A stretch of DNA of 64,000 nt from Rhodocyclaceae bacterium. Lineage in GTDB: Bacteria; Pseudomonadota; Gammaproteobacteria; Burkholderiales; Rhodocyclaceae. The notes beneath the pieces were generated by a model. The model saw only the letters and a list, made by a program, of their open reading frames with translations, had not been told where the DNA came from and made no database searches. How positions within the stretch are numbered: the first letter of the stretch is position 1; every line of letters starts with the position of its first letter. This document shows positions 38,321 through 46,809 of the stretch, one piece after another. A program made the position numbers and the translations under genes. The DNA lies in the NCBI GenBank assembly GCA_004379165.1, contig NKXK01000023.1:95862-159861 (forward strand), read 5' to 3'.

Positions 38321-39040
38321 CTAGGCGGCAGCGTTGGCGTGATCGGAAACGATGGCGCCGTCGACCAGTTCGATAATCCGGTCGCAGCGCGCGGCGAGGC
38401 GCGGATCGTGGGTGACGATGAGGAAGCTGGTACCGGCCTGCCGGTTGATCTGGCGGAGCAAGGCAAAAACATCGTCGGCAGAGTGGGTATCGAGGTTGCC
38501 GGTCGGCTCGTCGGCCAGCACCAGCTGGGGCTGCATGCACAGCGCGCGGGCGATGGCGACGCGCTGCTGCTGGCCGCCGGAAAGGCGGTTGGCAAGATGC
38601 TGCTTGCGCTCGCCCAGGCCCACCTGATCAAGCAGCTTGCCCGCCCGTTCGTACATTTCGTCGTCCGGCCGGCCGCGGGCGACGAGCAGCGGCATGGCAA
38701 CGTTTTCGAGCGCGGTAAAGGCGGGAATCAGGTGGTGATGCTGGAAGACGAAACCGATGCTGCGCCCGCGCAGGCGGGTGAGGTTATTGTCGTCAAGGCT
38801 GGTGGTTTCCTCGCCGGCAATGGTCAGCGTACCGGCACTTGGCCGGTCAAGCAGGCCGATCAGGTTGAGCAGCGTGCTCTTGCCCGAACCGGATGGCCCG
38901 ATCAGTGCCGCGAACGCGCCGGGCTGGAGGGTGAGGTCGATACCGTGCAGAATTTCGCTTTCGGTTTCGCCGCTGCCGTAGGATTTGCGCACTCCCGCAA
39001 GTTGCAGCACGGGCGGTTTGGCAGTCACCGGCTCAGTCAC
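38321..39040 (-). CDS. ABC transporter ATP-binding protein (LolD/MacB/DevA-like)
   Basis: A 239-residue ATPase. Walker [10 protein letters not shown], signature [15 protein letters not shown], Walker [13 protein letters not shown] and H-loop VTHDP are intact. GTG 39040 directly follows the permease stop; ATG 39073 would overlap the permease. Third gene of an adaptor-permease-ATPase operon, a DevBCA/MacAB-like exporter. Confidence 0.9.
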   Translation of the reverse strand: MTEPVTAKPPVLQLAGVRKSYGSGETESEILHGIDLTLQPGAFAALIGPSGSGKSTLLNLIGLLDRPSAGTLTIAGEETTSLDDNNLTRLRGRSIGFVFQHHHLIPAFTALENVAMPLLVARGRPDDEMYERAGKLLDQVGLGERKQHLANRLSGGQQQRVAIARALCMQPQLVLADEPTGNLDTHSADDVFALLRQINRQAGTSFLIVTHDPRLAARCDRIIELVDGAIVSDHANAAA

Positions 39041-39044
39041 CGCA

Positions 39045-40283
39045 TCAACCACGAATTGCCACCACCGGATCAAGACGCGACGCCCGTCGTGCCGGCAGCA
39101 TCGCCGCCAGAATGCCGACCAGACTGGCGCTGCCGGCGGCGATCATCACCAGCCCCGGTTCGACGCCGATGACGAACATCGGGGTGCCATCCGGGTTACG
39201 CGCCAGCATTTGCCAGAACATGAGAAAAGCACCGGCCAGCGCCGAACCGAGCAGCGAACCGAGAAAGCCGACGATGCCCCCCTGAAGCAGGAAGATGCGC
39301 AGCATCTGCGCCTGTGTCGCGCCCATGGCGCGCAGGATGCCGATCTCCTTGCTGCGCTGGATTACCGATACCACCAGCACGCTTGCGATGCCGAAGGCGA
39401 CCGAGAGGCCGATGAAAAAGCGGATGACGTTGGAAGACACCCGCTGCGAGGTCAGGGCGGTGACAAACTGGGCGTTGGTGCGTATCCAGCTATCGGCCAC
39501 CAGCCCTGTTTCGGCTGCGATCCGCGCCGCCAGCCGCTCGGCCTCGTCGAGATCGCGCAGCGCCAGATCCATGCTCGATACGCCACCCACGAGATCGAGC
39601 AGGGTCTGTCCGGTACGCAGACCGACATAGACGTTGCGGGCATTCACGCCCTTGTTGCCGAGATCGAAAATACCGGTCACGGTCAGTGTTTCGCCGGCAC
39701 CGCCAGCAGTGGTGACGCGGAGCTTGTCGCCGAGTTCGGCGCCGAGATCACGCGCCAGTTCGCTGCCGATGACGACCTCGCCGGCACCGACGCGCAGTTG
39801 TCCGGCAATCAGCCGGTCGGCCAGCGAAACCACCCGGTTGTACAGATCAGGCTCGATGCCAAGCAGCGTCACCGCCTTGGTCGCATCGCCGCGTACTGCA
39901 AAGGCCGGGCCGGCGGCTACCGGCGACACGGCGGCGACTTCCGGCCACGCCGCCAGCCGCTCGCGCAGCGGCTGCCACTGGTCGATGGAACGCAGGCGCT
40001 GGCCTTGCTTCTGCAGATTGAGGGCGGTGGCTTGAGCCCCGGATTGCGGCCGGGCGACTTCTTCCGGCGGCAGCAGCACGATGTGCGCCTGCGAACTGAG
40101 GGTGCGCTTGATCAGGTTGGCCTGCAGCCCGGAAAGCAGGGCCGACATGAAAACGATGACAGCAACGCCCACCCCGACGCCGACGATGATCAGCAGCGAC
40201 TGCGTGCGCCCCTCGCGCAGGAAGCGCAGCGCGGCGATCCACTCGAAAGGCGGTCGCCAGTGAAAACGGGCGATTTTGGTCAT
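39045..40283 (-). CDS. ABC transporter permease (FtsX/MacB-like domain)
   Basis: A 412-residue protein with one N-terminal membrane helix ([20 protein letters not shown]), a large periplasmic MacB-type domain (about residues 55-260) and three C-terminal helices in an FtsX domain ([20 protein letters not shown]). The ATG overlaps the stop of the adaptor gene by four bases, inside a dispersed repeat copy. Substrate not evident. Confidence 0.9.
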   Translation of the reverse strand: MTKIARFHWRPPFEWIAALRFLREGRTQSLLIIVGVGVGVAVIVFMSALLSGLQANLIKRTLSSQAHIVLLPPEEVARPQSGAQATALNLQKQGQRLRSIDQWQPLRERLAAWPEVAAVSPVAAGPAFAVRGDATKAVTLLGIEPDLYNRVVSLADRLIAGQLRVGAGEVVIGSELARDLGAELGDKLRVTTAGGAGETLTVTGIFDLGNKGVNARNVYVGLRTGQTLLDLVGGVSSMDLALRDLDEAERLAARIAAETGLVADSWIRTNAQFVTALTSQRVSSNVIRFFIGLSVAFGIASVLVVSVIQRSKEIGILRAMGATQAQMLRIFLLQGGIVGFLGSLLGSALAGAFLMFWQMLARNPDGTPMFVIGVEPGLVMIAAGSASLVGILAAMLPARRASRLDPVVAIRG

Positions 40284-40305
40284 TTTTCCGGGTTTACCGC
40301 AGCAC
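40269..40305 (+). repeat. Dispersed repeat copy 10 (exact core), at a stop/start junction
   Basis: GGGCGATTTTGGTCA, then TTTTTCCGGGTTTACCGCAGC. It contains both the stop codon of the adaptor gene and the start of the permease gene; the adaptor's last residues (AAVNPEK) are read from it. Confidence 0.85.
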
Positions 40306-41500
40306 GGACGCGATGGCCTTCGGCCACGGCCACCGATGCCGGCAGGACCAGATCGCCGGCAGCCAGCCCATCGAGCACCTCGACCCGGCCCTTGCCACGC
40401 ACCCCCAGGCGCAGCACCTGTTTCTGCGCCACGCCCTCACGCACAACCATGACCCATGGCGCGGCGCTGCTGGCATCCCGCAAGGCCTCGGCCGGAATCT
40501 GCAGCGCCGAGGCGCGGCGGGCGGTGTCGATGTCGATCGAGACGGTCATTTCGTTCTTCAGGTAGGCCGGCGGCTCGGGCACGCGCAGGCGCACCTCCAC
40601 CGACCCGCGCTGGGCATCGACCGCCGGTGCGATGTAGGCAACGGTGGCAGCAAAGTTTTGCTGCGGGTAGGCGTCGGCCGACACCCGCGCCGTCTGGCCG
40701 AGCGCCAGCAGGCCGATATTTTTTTCGTCGATCTGCACCGTCAACTCGGTTTCCGCTTCCGGTGCCAGCACCAGCAGCGCCTTGCCCGGCTGCACCGTAT
40801 CGCTCGGCTCGACGTTGCGCGTCAGCACCCGGCTAGCCAGTGGTGCGCTCAGGCTGGCATAGGCCAGCCGGGCTTCGGCCAGCGCCAGCGTCGCCCGCGC
40901 CTGATCGAGCGCAGCGCGAATGGCCTGCGCATCAGCCCCCTCGGGTCGGTTGCTGGCCACTTGCGCCTCACCACTCTTCAACTGGCTTTCGGCGACGGCC
41001 AGCGCCCGGCCGGCTTCATCGAGCTGCGCCGGACTGTAAAAACCGCGATTGACCAACTCGCGGGTGCGTTCATACTGCTTTTTCGCCTGCTGCCAATTGG
41101 CCTCCGCCTGCAGCCGCCCCTGCTCGGCCACCGGCCGCGCCAGTTCGGCCACCTGCCGCAGACGGGCCTCGCTCTGGGCCAGCCCGGCCTGCGCCTGCGC
41201 CCGCGCTGCCTTGAGTTCGGCATCATCCAGCCGCAGCAGCACCTGCCCCGGCGTCACGGCATCGCCTTCGCGAACGGCCACCGCCACAACGCGCCCGGCA
41301 AGCTGTGCCGACATTTCGATACGCTGTGGCGTGCGTACCCGACCGCTGGCGACAATGGACTGGCGCAGTTCGCCCTCGACCACCGGCCAGGCCGGCAGGG
41401 ATTCACCAAGCAGCCGCTGGCGGGCGACGAGGCCGATGGCCAGCACAACGGCAGCCAGCAGGAGGTAACGCAGGAGCGGGGATTTGGGGAGAGGAAGCAT
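40280..41500 (-). CDS. HlyD/MacA-like membrane-fusion protein
   Basis: A 406-residue periplasmic adaptor. An N-terminal anchor (LLRYLLLAAVVLAIGLVARQ) is followed by a barrel-sandwich lipoyl half (SGRVRTPQRIEMSAQLAGRVVAV), a coiled-coil hairpin (about residues 95-200) and the second lipoyl and beta-barrel halves. First gene of the exporter operon and overlaps the permease by four bases. It probably links the ABC pump to an outer-membrane TolC-like channel not in this window. Confidence 0.9.
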   Translation of the reverse strand: MLPLPKSPLLRYLLLAAVVLAIGLVARQRLLGESLPAWPVVEGELRQSIVASGRVRTPQRIEMSAQLAGRVVAVAVREGDAVTPGQVLLRLDDAELKAARAQAQAGLAQSEARLRQVAELARPVAEQGRLQAEANWQQAKKQYERTRELVNRGFYSPAQLDEAGRALAVAESQLKSGEAQVASNRPEGADAQAIRAALDQARATLALAEARLAYASLSAPLASRVLTRNVEPSDTVQPGKALLVLAPEAETELTVQIDEKNIGLLALGQTARVSADAYPQQNFAATVAYIAPAVDAQRGSVEVRLRVPEPPAYLKNEMTVSIDIDTARRASALQIPAEALRDASSAAPWVMVVREGVAQKQVLRLGVRGKGRVEVLDGLAAGDLVLPASVAVAEGHRVRAAVNPEK

Positions 41501-41596
41501 GGCGCAATTATATTAGCGAATTCTAATTTAACCTTTGATCGGCGCTATAATTGCGCCCTGATGCACAGGCTGGCTGCGGGGCCCCTGGAGAATGCA

Positions 41597-42568
41597 ATGT
41601 TGAAACTCTTGTCGCGGATCACCAAAAATCTGCTCTTGGCGATTCCTGTCGCCATGCTGCTCGGCTTCACGTTCGGGCTGCTGACACCCGCAGGCTGGCT
41701 CAAGTCGCTCATTGTGCCGCTCACTTTCCTGATGGTCTATCCAATGATGGTCAGCCTGAAGCTGGCCAAAGTGCTGGAAGGCGGCGATGGCAAGGCGCAG
41801 GGGCTGGCGCAGGTGATCAACTTTGCCATCATCCCCTTCGTCGCCTTCGGCCTTGGCCGCCTGTTCTTCCCCGAACAGCCCTTTTACGCCATGGGCCTGC
41901 TGCTCGCCGCCCTGCTGCCAACCTCGGGCATGACCATTTCATGGACCGGTTTTGCCGGCGGCAACCTCGGTGCCGCGGTCAAGATGACCGTACTCGGCCT
42001 GATCCTCGGCTCGCTGGCCACACCCTTCTACGTGCAGTGGCTGATGGGCGCGCATGTCAGCGTCGATCTGCCGGCAGTGTTCATGCAGATCGTCTTCATC
42101 GTCTTCCTGCCCATGGTAGCCGGCCACCTTACCCAGTCACGGCTGATCGCGAAGTATGGCCAGAAGACCTTCCAGAGCGACTGGGCACCACGCTTCCCGC
42201 CCTTCTCGACGCTGGGGGTGCTCGCCATCGTGTTTGTCGCGATGGCCCTCAAGGCACCGCAATTGGTCGCCCAGCCCGGCGAGCTGCCGAAACTGCTGCT
42301 CCCCCTGCTCGCCCTCTATGGCATCAACTACCTGCTCAGCACCGCCGTCGCCCGCCTGCTGCTCCCCCGCGGCGACGCCATCGCACTGGTTTACGGCACC
42401 GTCATGCGCAACCTGTCGATTGCCCTGGCCCTGGCAATGAACGCCTTTGGCAACGCCAGCTCCGACGCCGCACTGGTCATCACGCTGGCTTACATCATCC
42501 AGGTGCAATCCGCCGCGTGGTACGTCAAGCTCAGCGACCGCCTCTTCGGCGCCAAACAAAACACCTGA
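41597..42568 (+). CDS. BASS/ACR3-superfamily transporter
   Basis: A 323-residue integral membrane protein with about ten hydrophobic segments. The pattern LTFLMVYPMMVSLKLAKV, LLPTSGMTISWTGFAGGN and MRNLSIALALAMNAFG matches the bile acid:Na+ symporter / ACR3 arsenite family. An arsenite efflux role is possible, but no ars genes are nearby. GGAG eight bases upstream sets ATG 41597. Divergent from the exporter operon. Confidence 0.82.
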   Translation: MLKLLSRITKNLLLAIPVAMLLGFTFGLLTPAGWLKSLIVPLTFLMVYPMMVSLKLAKVLEGGDGKAQGLAQVINFAIIPFVAFGLGRLFFPEQPFYAMGLLLAALLPTSGMTISWTGFAGGNLGAAVKMTVLGLILGSLATPFYVQWLMGAHVSVDLPAVFMQIVFIVFLPMVAGHLTQSRLIAKYGQKTFQSDWAPRFPPFSTLGVLAIVFVAMALKAPQLVAQPGELPKLLLPLLALYGINYLLSTAVARLLLPRGDAIALVYGTVMRNLSIALALAMNAFGNASSDAALVITLAYIIQVQSAAWYVKLSDRLFGAKQNT

Positions 42569-42601
42569 TTTTTGCCGGTTTTTCGGGTTCACCGCAGCAA
42601 C
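42566..42601 (+). repeat. Dispersed repeat copy 11 (exact core)
   Basis: CTGATTTTTGCCGG, then TTTTTCGGGTTCACCGCAGC. It includes the stop of the BASS/ACR3 gene. Confidence 0.85.
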
Positions 42602-42621
42602 CGGGATTCTGCCGAAAACGG

Positions 42622-43110
42622 CTATTGCAGGCGGTAACCTGTGTGGCAAGAAACGCAGGCGCCCATGACTTCGGCCAAGGCGCCGACTGCGGGCTTGATT
42701 TCTCCCGTCACTGAAGCATCTTTTGCAATCGTGGCAAAGCGGCTGGCGCTGCGATGCATGGCGCTGCCCGCGTCCTGCATGCCCTTGGGCATGAACTTTG
42801 AGGATTCATGGGCACCGTGGGCGGTGAGTGCGGTCATGCCCAAGCGGGTTTCGGCAACCTCGGCTGCACGGTCGTAGTCGGAACTGGCCAGTGCCGTCTG
42901 GATTTCCTGTAACGCCAGCATATGGTCACGCATGTTGGCCAAGGTATGCGCTTTCATCTGCGCCGGAAAATTGACCAACTGACGGGCATCGCCTGCCACG
43001 CTCGACTGGCTGGCAGCGGCCATGTGTTTCTGGTGCATGGCGGGATCATGTTGCTGCGCGCCGAGAGGCAAGGCCAGTATCAGGCCAAGTAGTGGAATCA
43101 AGCGTCGCAT
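42622..43110 (-). CDS. Cytochrome c'-like periplasmic protein
   Basis: A 162-residue protein with a signal peptide (RLIPLLGLILALPLG) and a single heme-binding CVSCH near the C-terminus, in the position typical of the four-helix cytochrome c' family. Members bind NO and other small ligands. GGAGGCAACC before ATG 43110 fixes the start. Divergent from a Crp-family regulator. Confidence 0.85.
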   Translation of the reverse strand: MRRLIPLLGLILALPLGAQQHDPAMHQKHMAAASQSSVAGDARQLVNFPAQMKAHTLANMRDHMLALQEIQTALASSDYDRAAEVAETRLGMTALTAHGAHESSKFMPKGMQDAGSAMHRSASRFATIAKDASVTGEIKPAVGALAEVMGACVSCHTGYRLQ

Positions 43111-43185
43111 GGTTGCCTCCTTCAGGGTTGTGCTTGGCCGTGACGATACGTTAGCCTTCGGCGGGACACTTATGATCGCAATCAC

Positions 43186-43818
43186 ATGCCACTGGACACA
43201 CGATATCCGGATAGCCCCTGGCCGGACCACCCCGAATTTCACGCCATGCCTGCCCGCCTTCGCGAGGCCGCTGAGTGGCGGGAATACGACAAGGGTGCAG
43301 CCCTGTTCCTGATCGGCGAACGCCCCCGGTTCATTTACTTCATCGTGCATGGCGAAGCCCGGCTACGTCGCCATTCCCAGGAAGGCATGGAAATGGTGAT
43401 GCAGCGGGCCAGAAATTCCTTTTTCGCCGAGGCCAGCCTGGAGTCGGCGGCTTACCACTGCGATGGTGTCGCGACCGAACCGGTCCTGGCGCTGGCCTTC
43501 CCCATCGGTAAATTCCTCATTGCGCTGGCTGAATGCCCCAATTTTCGCGGCAAGTGGATTTCCCTCCTGTTGCGCGAAGTCCGTCGCGCCCGGGGTCAGG
43601 TGGAACGCCAAGGTTTGCGCAATGCCGGCGACCGTATCCTGCACTATCTGGAGACGGAATGCCCCTCTGGCCAACTACGCCTGAACCAGACCAAAAAGGC
43701 CTGGGCCTCCGAGTTGGGGCTAAGCCACGAAGCCTTGTACCGTGCGCTGGGGAAGCTGAGTGATCAGGGTGTCCTGCGGGTAGATGGGCTGCTCATCGAG
43801 AAAATGAAGAAAACCTGA
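43186..43818 (+). CDS. Crp/Fnr-family transcriptional regulator
   Basis: A 210-residue regulator. A cyclic-nucleotide-like beta barrel covers about residues 30-120 (YDKGAALFLIGERPRFIYFI, HGEARLRR), and the C-terminal HTH is TKKAWASELGLSHEALYRALGKL. There is no N-terminal cysteine cluster, so it is not an O2-sensing FNR. Its divergent partner suggests control of the cytochrome c' gene. Confidence 0.88.
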   Translation: MPLDTRYPDSPWPDHPEFHAMPARLREAAEWREYDKGAALFLIGERPRFIYFIVHGEARLRRHSQEGMEMVMQRARNSFFAEASLESAAYHCDGVATEPVLALAFPIGKFLIALAECPNFRGKWISLLLREVRRARGQVERQGLRNAGDRILHYLETECPSGQLRLNQTKKAWASELGLSHEALYRALGKLSDQGVLRVDGLLIEKMKKT

Positions 43819-43966
43819 TCCGGGAAGTCACTGCCAGTACTATCCGCAAAATTGCCACACAGCCGAACGAAGCCAAAAAGACTGCGCCCCAAGACCACGC
43901 CGGGAAGAGGTAAGCGCTTGTCGCTGCCAAAATCAAGAAAACAAGTACAAAAAACATGCGCTGCAT
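43793..43966 (-). CDS. Possible small membrane protein or remnant
   Basis: A 57-residue frame beginning MQRMFFVLVFLILAATSAYL with two hydrophobic segments. It resembles the N-terminal membrane part of larger FMN-dependent glutamate-synthase-like proteins and may be a remnant. It overlaps the 3' end of the convergent Crp gene by 26 bases. No ribosome binding site stands out. Confidence 0.3.
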   Translation of the reverse strand: MQRMFFVLVFLILAATSAYLFPAWSWGAVFLASFGCVAILRIVLAVTSRIRFSSFSR

Positions 43967-43989
43967 CCTGAAGCAACTGCTCAATAGGT

Positions 43990-44014
43990 AAAAATCCCGG
44001 CGGCTTGCCGGGAT
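43990..44014 (-). terminator. Terminator of the cyd supra-operon
   Basis: ATCCCGGC/GCCGGGAT stem followed on the minus strand by a T-run, 16 bases after the DUF6858 gene. No other terminator was noticed on this strand up to cydP. Confidence 0.85.
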
Positions 44015-44030
44015 TGTGGTTTGGCCTCGT

Positions 44031-44423
44031 TCAGGCCGCTTTCCGCAGCCCGCGGGTCCAGGCCTCCATTGCCTCGTTGGCGGGCTGCATTGGCGCTTCC
44101 ATGAAGCTGATGACGAACTTGTCGCCCATGTCGGCAATGCCGATGGAGCGCGGGCGGACGGCGAGCATTTGCGGCGTCGGGATGGCGAAGCCGAAGCAGA
44201 AGATGACATCGACGGCGCCGGTCATGCCTTCGACAATCGGCCCGCCGATTTTCTGCGTGTGGGCGTAGTGGTCGAAAACGCCGATGAACTGAACCTTGGG
44301 GTTCTCGGCAATCTTCGCCTGGTAGTAGGCAACCAGTTCGTCGATGTTGCGGCAGTCGGTTTCATCCTTGCCGATTTCGGCGACGAAGATCGGATACTTT
44401 TCCTGCAACAGGGTCTGTTTCAT
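44031..44423 (-). CDS. DUF6858-like protein
   Basis: A 130-residue cytosolic protein (no signal peptide). Conserved features are QEKYPIFVAEIGKDETDCRN, GVFDHYAHTQKIGG and AVRPRSIGIADMGDKFVISF. Function unknown. Last gene of the cyd supra-operon. The frame extends upstream through the next gene, but ATG 44423 is the first that gives the conserved start. Confidence 0.8.
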   Translation of the reverse strand: MKQTLLQEKYPIFVAEIGKDETDCRNIDELVAYYQAKIAENPKVQFIGVFDHYAHTQKIGGPIVEGMTGAVDVIFCFGFAIPTPQMLAVRPRSIGIADMGDKFVISFMEAPMQPANEAMEAWTRGLRKAA

Positions 44424-44434
44424 CTCGACTGCCC

Positions 44435-44851
44435 TCAGAAAGCCATGACCTTGCGCTGCGGTTCGAGCAGGGCGCGGCCTTGTGCATCCGGCTTGGCGGC
44501 GCTGATGCCGTCCTTCAGCTGGTCCGGGGTGTGGCCGGTGTTCGGCAGGTAGAGGGCGCAGACGGAGGCAGTGGCACCTTTCTTCATGGCGCTGTCGAGC
44601 AGTTGTGCCGGGGTGACGTCCTGCGGCTTCAGCTTTTCGCCACCAGCGCCCTTGAGTGCGAGGTCGCCGGCCTTGTCGCACAGCAGCACATGCACCTGGC
44701 CGCCCTGTGCCTGCATCTGGTTGGTGAGAACCAGGGCAACGCCTTGGGTCATGGTGCTGGCCGAGGTGACGATCACGGTCACCGGTTGGCCTTCGGCCTG
44801 GGCGGCGCCGACTGCGGCAAAGAGGGAAAGGGCGAGCAGCGATTTTTTCAT
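44435..44851 (-). CDS. DsrE/DsrF-like periplasmic protein
   Basis: A 138-residue protein with a signal peptide (LLALSLFAAVGAAQA). The fold-like segment PVTVIVTSASTMTQGVALVL followed by QVHVLLCDKAGDLAL matches the DsrE superfamily of sulfur-related small proteins, with a conserved Cys near residue 58 and a second at position 97. It may handle persulfide or redox signals; unproven. Confidence 0.75.
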   Translation of the reverse strand: MKKSLLALSLFAAVGAAQAEGQPVTVIVTSASTMTQGVALVLTNQMQAQGGQVHVLLCDKAGDLALKGAGGEKLKPQDVTPAQLLDSAMKKGATASVCALYLPNTGHTPDQLKDGISAAKPDAQGRALLEPQRKVMAF

Positions 44852-44904
44852 GGGGAACTCCAGAGGGTGTAGATAAGTGCAAATGCGCGGGAGGGCGCGG
44901 TGAT

Positions 44905-45390
44905 TCAGTAGGTGAGGCGAATGGCGATGCGGCTTTCGGGCGCATTGACTTCGATGGCGCTGTCGTCAAAGCGGGGTGGCCCCATCACCTTGGGATTGTT
45001 GGAGAGGCCGTAGCCTTCGGTGGGGAACATGCCGAGGCGCAGGTTGAGCTTCTGGTCGTCGTTGGCATCGTGGTACACCATCACCGCGTAGCGGCCGGGC
45101 GCCAGGCCGTCAAAGCTCAGCGTCAGTGTGCCCGGCCTGGCTGGCAATGAAACGATCTTGAGCGCCTTGTCCTCCTTGCGGAAGCTGTCCGGCTCACTGT
45201 AGAGCGAGGCGCGGATATTGCCGGCGCTGTCGCGAACATTCTGCAGTTCAACGATCAGCTTGCCGCCATCGGCCAGGGCATTGCCCCCCGCCAGCATGCA
45301 GGCGAGCAACCAGGGGCGGATAGGCAGGCGCGGCGGTGTCGGGCGGGTATCGAGCGGAGCTTGCGGGATCGTTTCAGTGGGCATGGTCAT
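44905..45390 (-). CDS. DUF2141 periplasmic protein
   Basis: About 161 residues. A hydrophobic export signal (RPWLLACMLAGGNALA) precedes the DUF2141 domain: LIVELQNVRDSAGNIRASLY, PGRYAVMVYHDANDDQKL and GLSNNPKVMGPPRF. Function unknown. ATG 45390 or 45384 both lie inside the end of the NifX-like gene; start uncertain. Confidence 0.8.
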   Translation of the reverse strand: MTMPTETIPQAPLDTRPTPPRLPIRPWLLACMLAGGNALADGGKLIVELQNVRDSAGNIRASLYSEPDSFRKEDKALKIVSLPARPGTLTLSFDGLAPGRYAVMVYHDANDDQKLNLRLGMFPTEGYGLSNNPKVMGPPRFDDSAIEVNAPESRIAIRLTY

Positions 45391-45736
45391 GACATTGGTG
45401 ATCGCTTTGCGGCGGAAAACGCTCCAGCGCATTGGCGAGAAAGGCGGCTATCGCCTGATCCGGGTTCTCCTCGACGGTGATGACCGGCAGGACGCCGCGC
45501 TGCATCAGGCGGTGATACAGCCCCGCTCCCATCCCGCCGCTGATCAGGACGTTGATCCCGGCGAGCGGTTCAGGCAAGGCGTGGTGTTGCGCGTGCAGGG
45601 TCGTCTTGACAGGCAGTTCCAGCAGTTGCTTGCCCTTCACGCTGCCCTGCTCGATCTCGTACAACCAGAATTTGCGGCATTTTCCGGCGTGCCCGGTAAT
45701 GCTGTGGCGGTTCTGGCTGGTCACGGCGATATTCAT
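45374..45736 (-). CDS. NifX/NifB-type dinitrogenase iron-molybdenum cofactor family protein
   Basis: A 120-residue protein with the family core NIAVTSQNRHSITGHAGKCR, LISGGMGAGLYHRLMQRGV and a His/Cys-rich C-terminal tail (HQCHDHAH) that could bind metal. Stand-alone members exist outside nitrogen fixation. AGGAG before ATG 45736 supports the start. In the cyd context it may carry iron or an FeS precursor; inference only. Confidence 0.85.
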   Translation of the reverse strand: MNIAVTSQNRHSITGHAGKCRKFWLYEIEQGSVKGKQLLELPVKTTLHAQHHALPEPLAGINVLISGGMGAGLYHRLMQRGVLPVITVEENPDQAIAAFLANALERFPPQSDHQCHDHAH

Positions 45737-45745
45737 AATTAACTC

Positions 45746-46060
45746 CTAATATACAATGAAAGTACGCCCGAGTGTCATCATTCGCCAGATCGCCAGCGCC
45801 AGAAAAAGAAGGGTGGCGGGCGTGGAAAACAAGGGACGCAGAATCCGGCGGTGTGGAATGAAGCCGACACCACGCACGAAGCCGGCACTCATCGCGGCGA
45901 ACAACAGCATGGCCAGCGGATGATCGGCCCGACCGGCCGGGTCGGTGGCAATGCCCGGCAGGATGGTCATGACCACAAGAATGGCGATCGCGATCAGCAA
46001 GGGCAGCCAGCCGATACCGGCCGACAGCTTGGAGTCGCACTCAGTGACGGTCGTGTTCAT
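45746..46060 (-). CDS. ybgE: Cyd operon protein YbgE
   Basis: A 104-residue protein with three hydrophobic segments (WLPLLIAIAILVVMTILPGI, MLLFAAMSAGFVRGVGFIP, and a C-terminal helix) matching the YbgE family found in cyd operons. The GFIPHR motif is typical. Role in bd oxidase biogenesis is not established. Start overlaps the end of cydX by 20 bases. Confidence 0.85.
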   Translation of the reverse strand: MNTTVTECDSKLSAGIGWLPLLIAIAILVVMTILPGIATDPAGRADHPLAMLLFAAMSAGFVRGVGFIPHRRILRPLFSTPATLLFLALAIWRMMTLGRTFIVY

Positions 46061-46166
46061 GGCCTTGCGCACCGGCACGGGCGGCCTCGTTTTCACCCCA
46101 CAGGGCATTCAGGATGGCCAGCAGCACGGCAAAGCCGATACCGAGAACCCAGGCGAAGTACCACAT
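46041..46166 (-). CDS. cydX: CydX small subunit of cytochrome bd oxidase
   Basis: A 41-residue single-helix protein read from ATG 46166: MWYFAWVLGIGFAVLLAILN followed by ALWGENEAAR. The M-WYF-WILG opening is the CydX signature. CydX binds CydA and stabilises the heme site. It lies between the Rieske gene and ybgE. Confidence 0.88.
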   Translation of the reverse strand: MWYFAWVLGIGFAVLLAILNALWGENEAARAGAQGHEHDRH

Positions 46167-46178
46167 GATGTTTTCCTT

Positions 46179-46799
46179 TCAGGTCTTGTCGAACTCGTCG
46201 GCGCCGATGATCAGGCGGGTATCCGAGAGATATTGATGCGGCGGCACTTCGAGGTTGGTTGGTGCCGGCTTGTTCTTGAAGACACGGCCGGCAAAATCGA
46301 AGGTCGAGCCGTGGCAGGGGCAGAGAAAGCCCCCGGGCCAATCGGCACCCAACGCCGCCTCGCCCGGGGTAAAAGCGGCTGAAGGTGAACAGCCGAGGTG
46401 GGTACAGATGCCGACCGCGACCAGCAGTTCTGGCGTGCGCGAACGGGTTTCATTGGTGGCATAGGCCGGTTGTTGCGGTTTGTCCGATGCCGGGTCGGCG
46501 AGCATGGGCTCGGCTTTTTTCAGCGCGGCGAGCATTTCCGGCGTGCGGTTGAGAATCCAGACCGGCTTGCCTCGCCATTCGACAACCATCATTTCGCCCG
46601 GCTGCAGTTTCCCGATATCGACTTCAACCGGCGCCCCGGCAGCCTTGGCCCGGTCAGAGGGCGTCAAGCTGGCAACGAAGGGGATTACGGTCGTGGCGCC
46701 CAGCACGCCCCCGGCTGCGACCGTTGCCATCAGCCACTGACGGCGGGCGGGACTATCGCAGACAGTGAAGGATGGCCCCTGGCAGGTACATTCAGACAT
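46179..46799 (-). CDS. Rieske 2Fe-2S protein (ubiquinol-cytochrome c reductase type)
   Basis: A 206-residue protein. The twin-arginine-like RRQWLMATVAAGGVLGATTV gives a membrane anchor at about residues 20-45; the cluster motifs CTHLGC (132-137) and CPCHGS (160-165) are intact. It is of the bc1 (petA) type, but no cytochrome b or c1 gene is present. GAGGAGAAT before ATG 46799 fixes the start. Its place between cydB and cydX is unusual and suggests a specialised quinol-linked role. Confidence 0.9.
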   Translation of the reverse strand: MSECTCQGPSFTVCDSPARRQWLMATVAAGGVLGATTVIPFVASLTPSDRAKAAGAPVEVDIGKLQPGEMMVVEWRGKPVWILNRTPEMLAALKKAEPMLADPASDKPQQPAYATNETRSRTPELLVAVGICTHLGCSPSAAFTPGEAALGADWPGGFLCPCHGSTFDFAGRVFKNKPAPTNLEVPPHQYLSDTRLIIGADEFDKT

Positions 46800-46809
46800 G
46801 AGATTCTCC

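Noticed and set aside
40313..41596. Upstream extension of the BASS/ACR3 frame to 40313
   Set aside because: It runs antisense through the exporter adaptor gene. The conserved protein and ribosome binding site begin at 41597.
44424..44969. Upstream extension of the DUF6858 frame to 44969
   Set aside because: It overlaps the DsrE-like gene in another frame and has arginine/proline-rich shadow composition.
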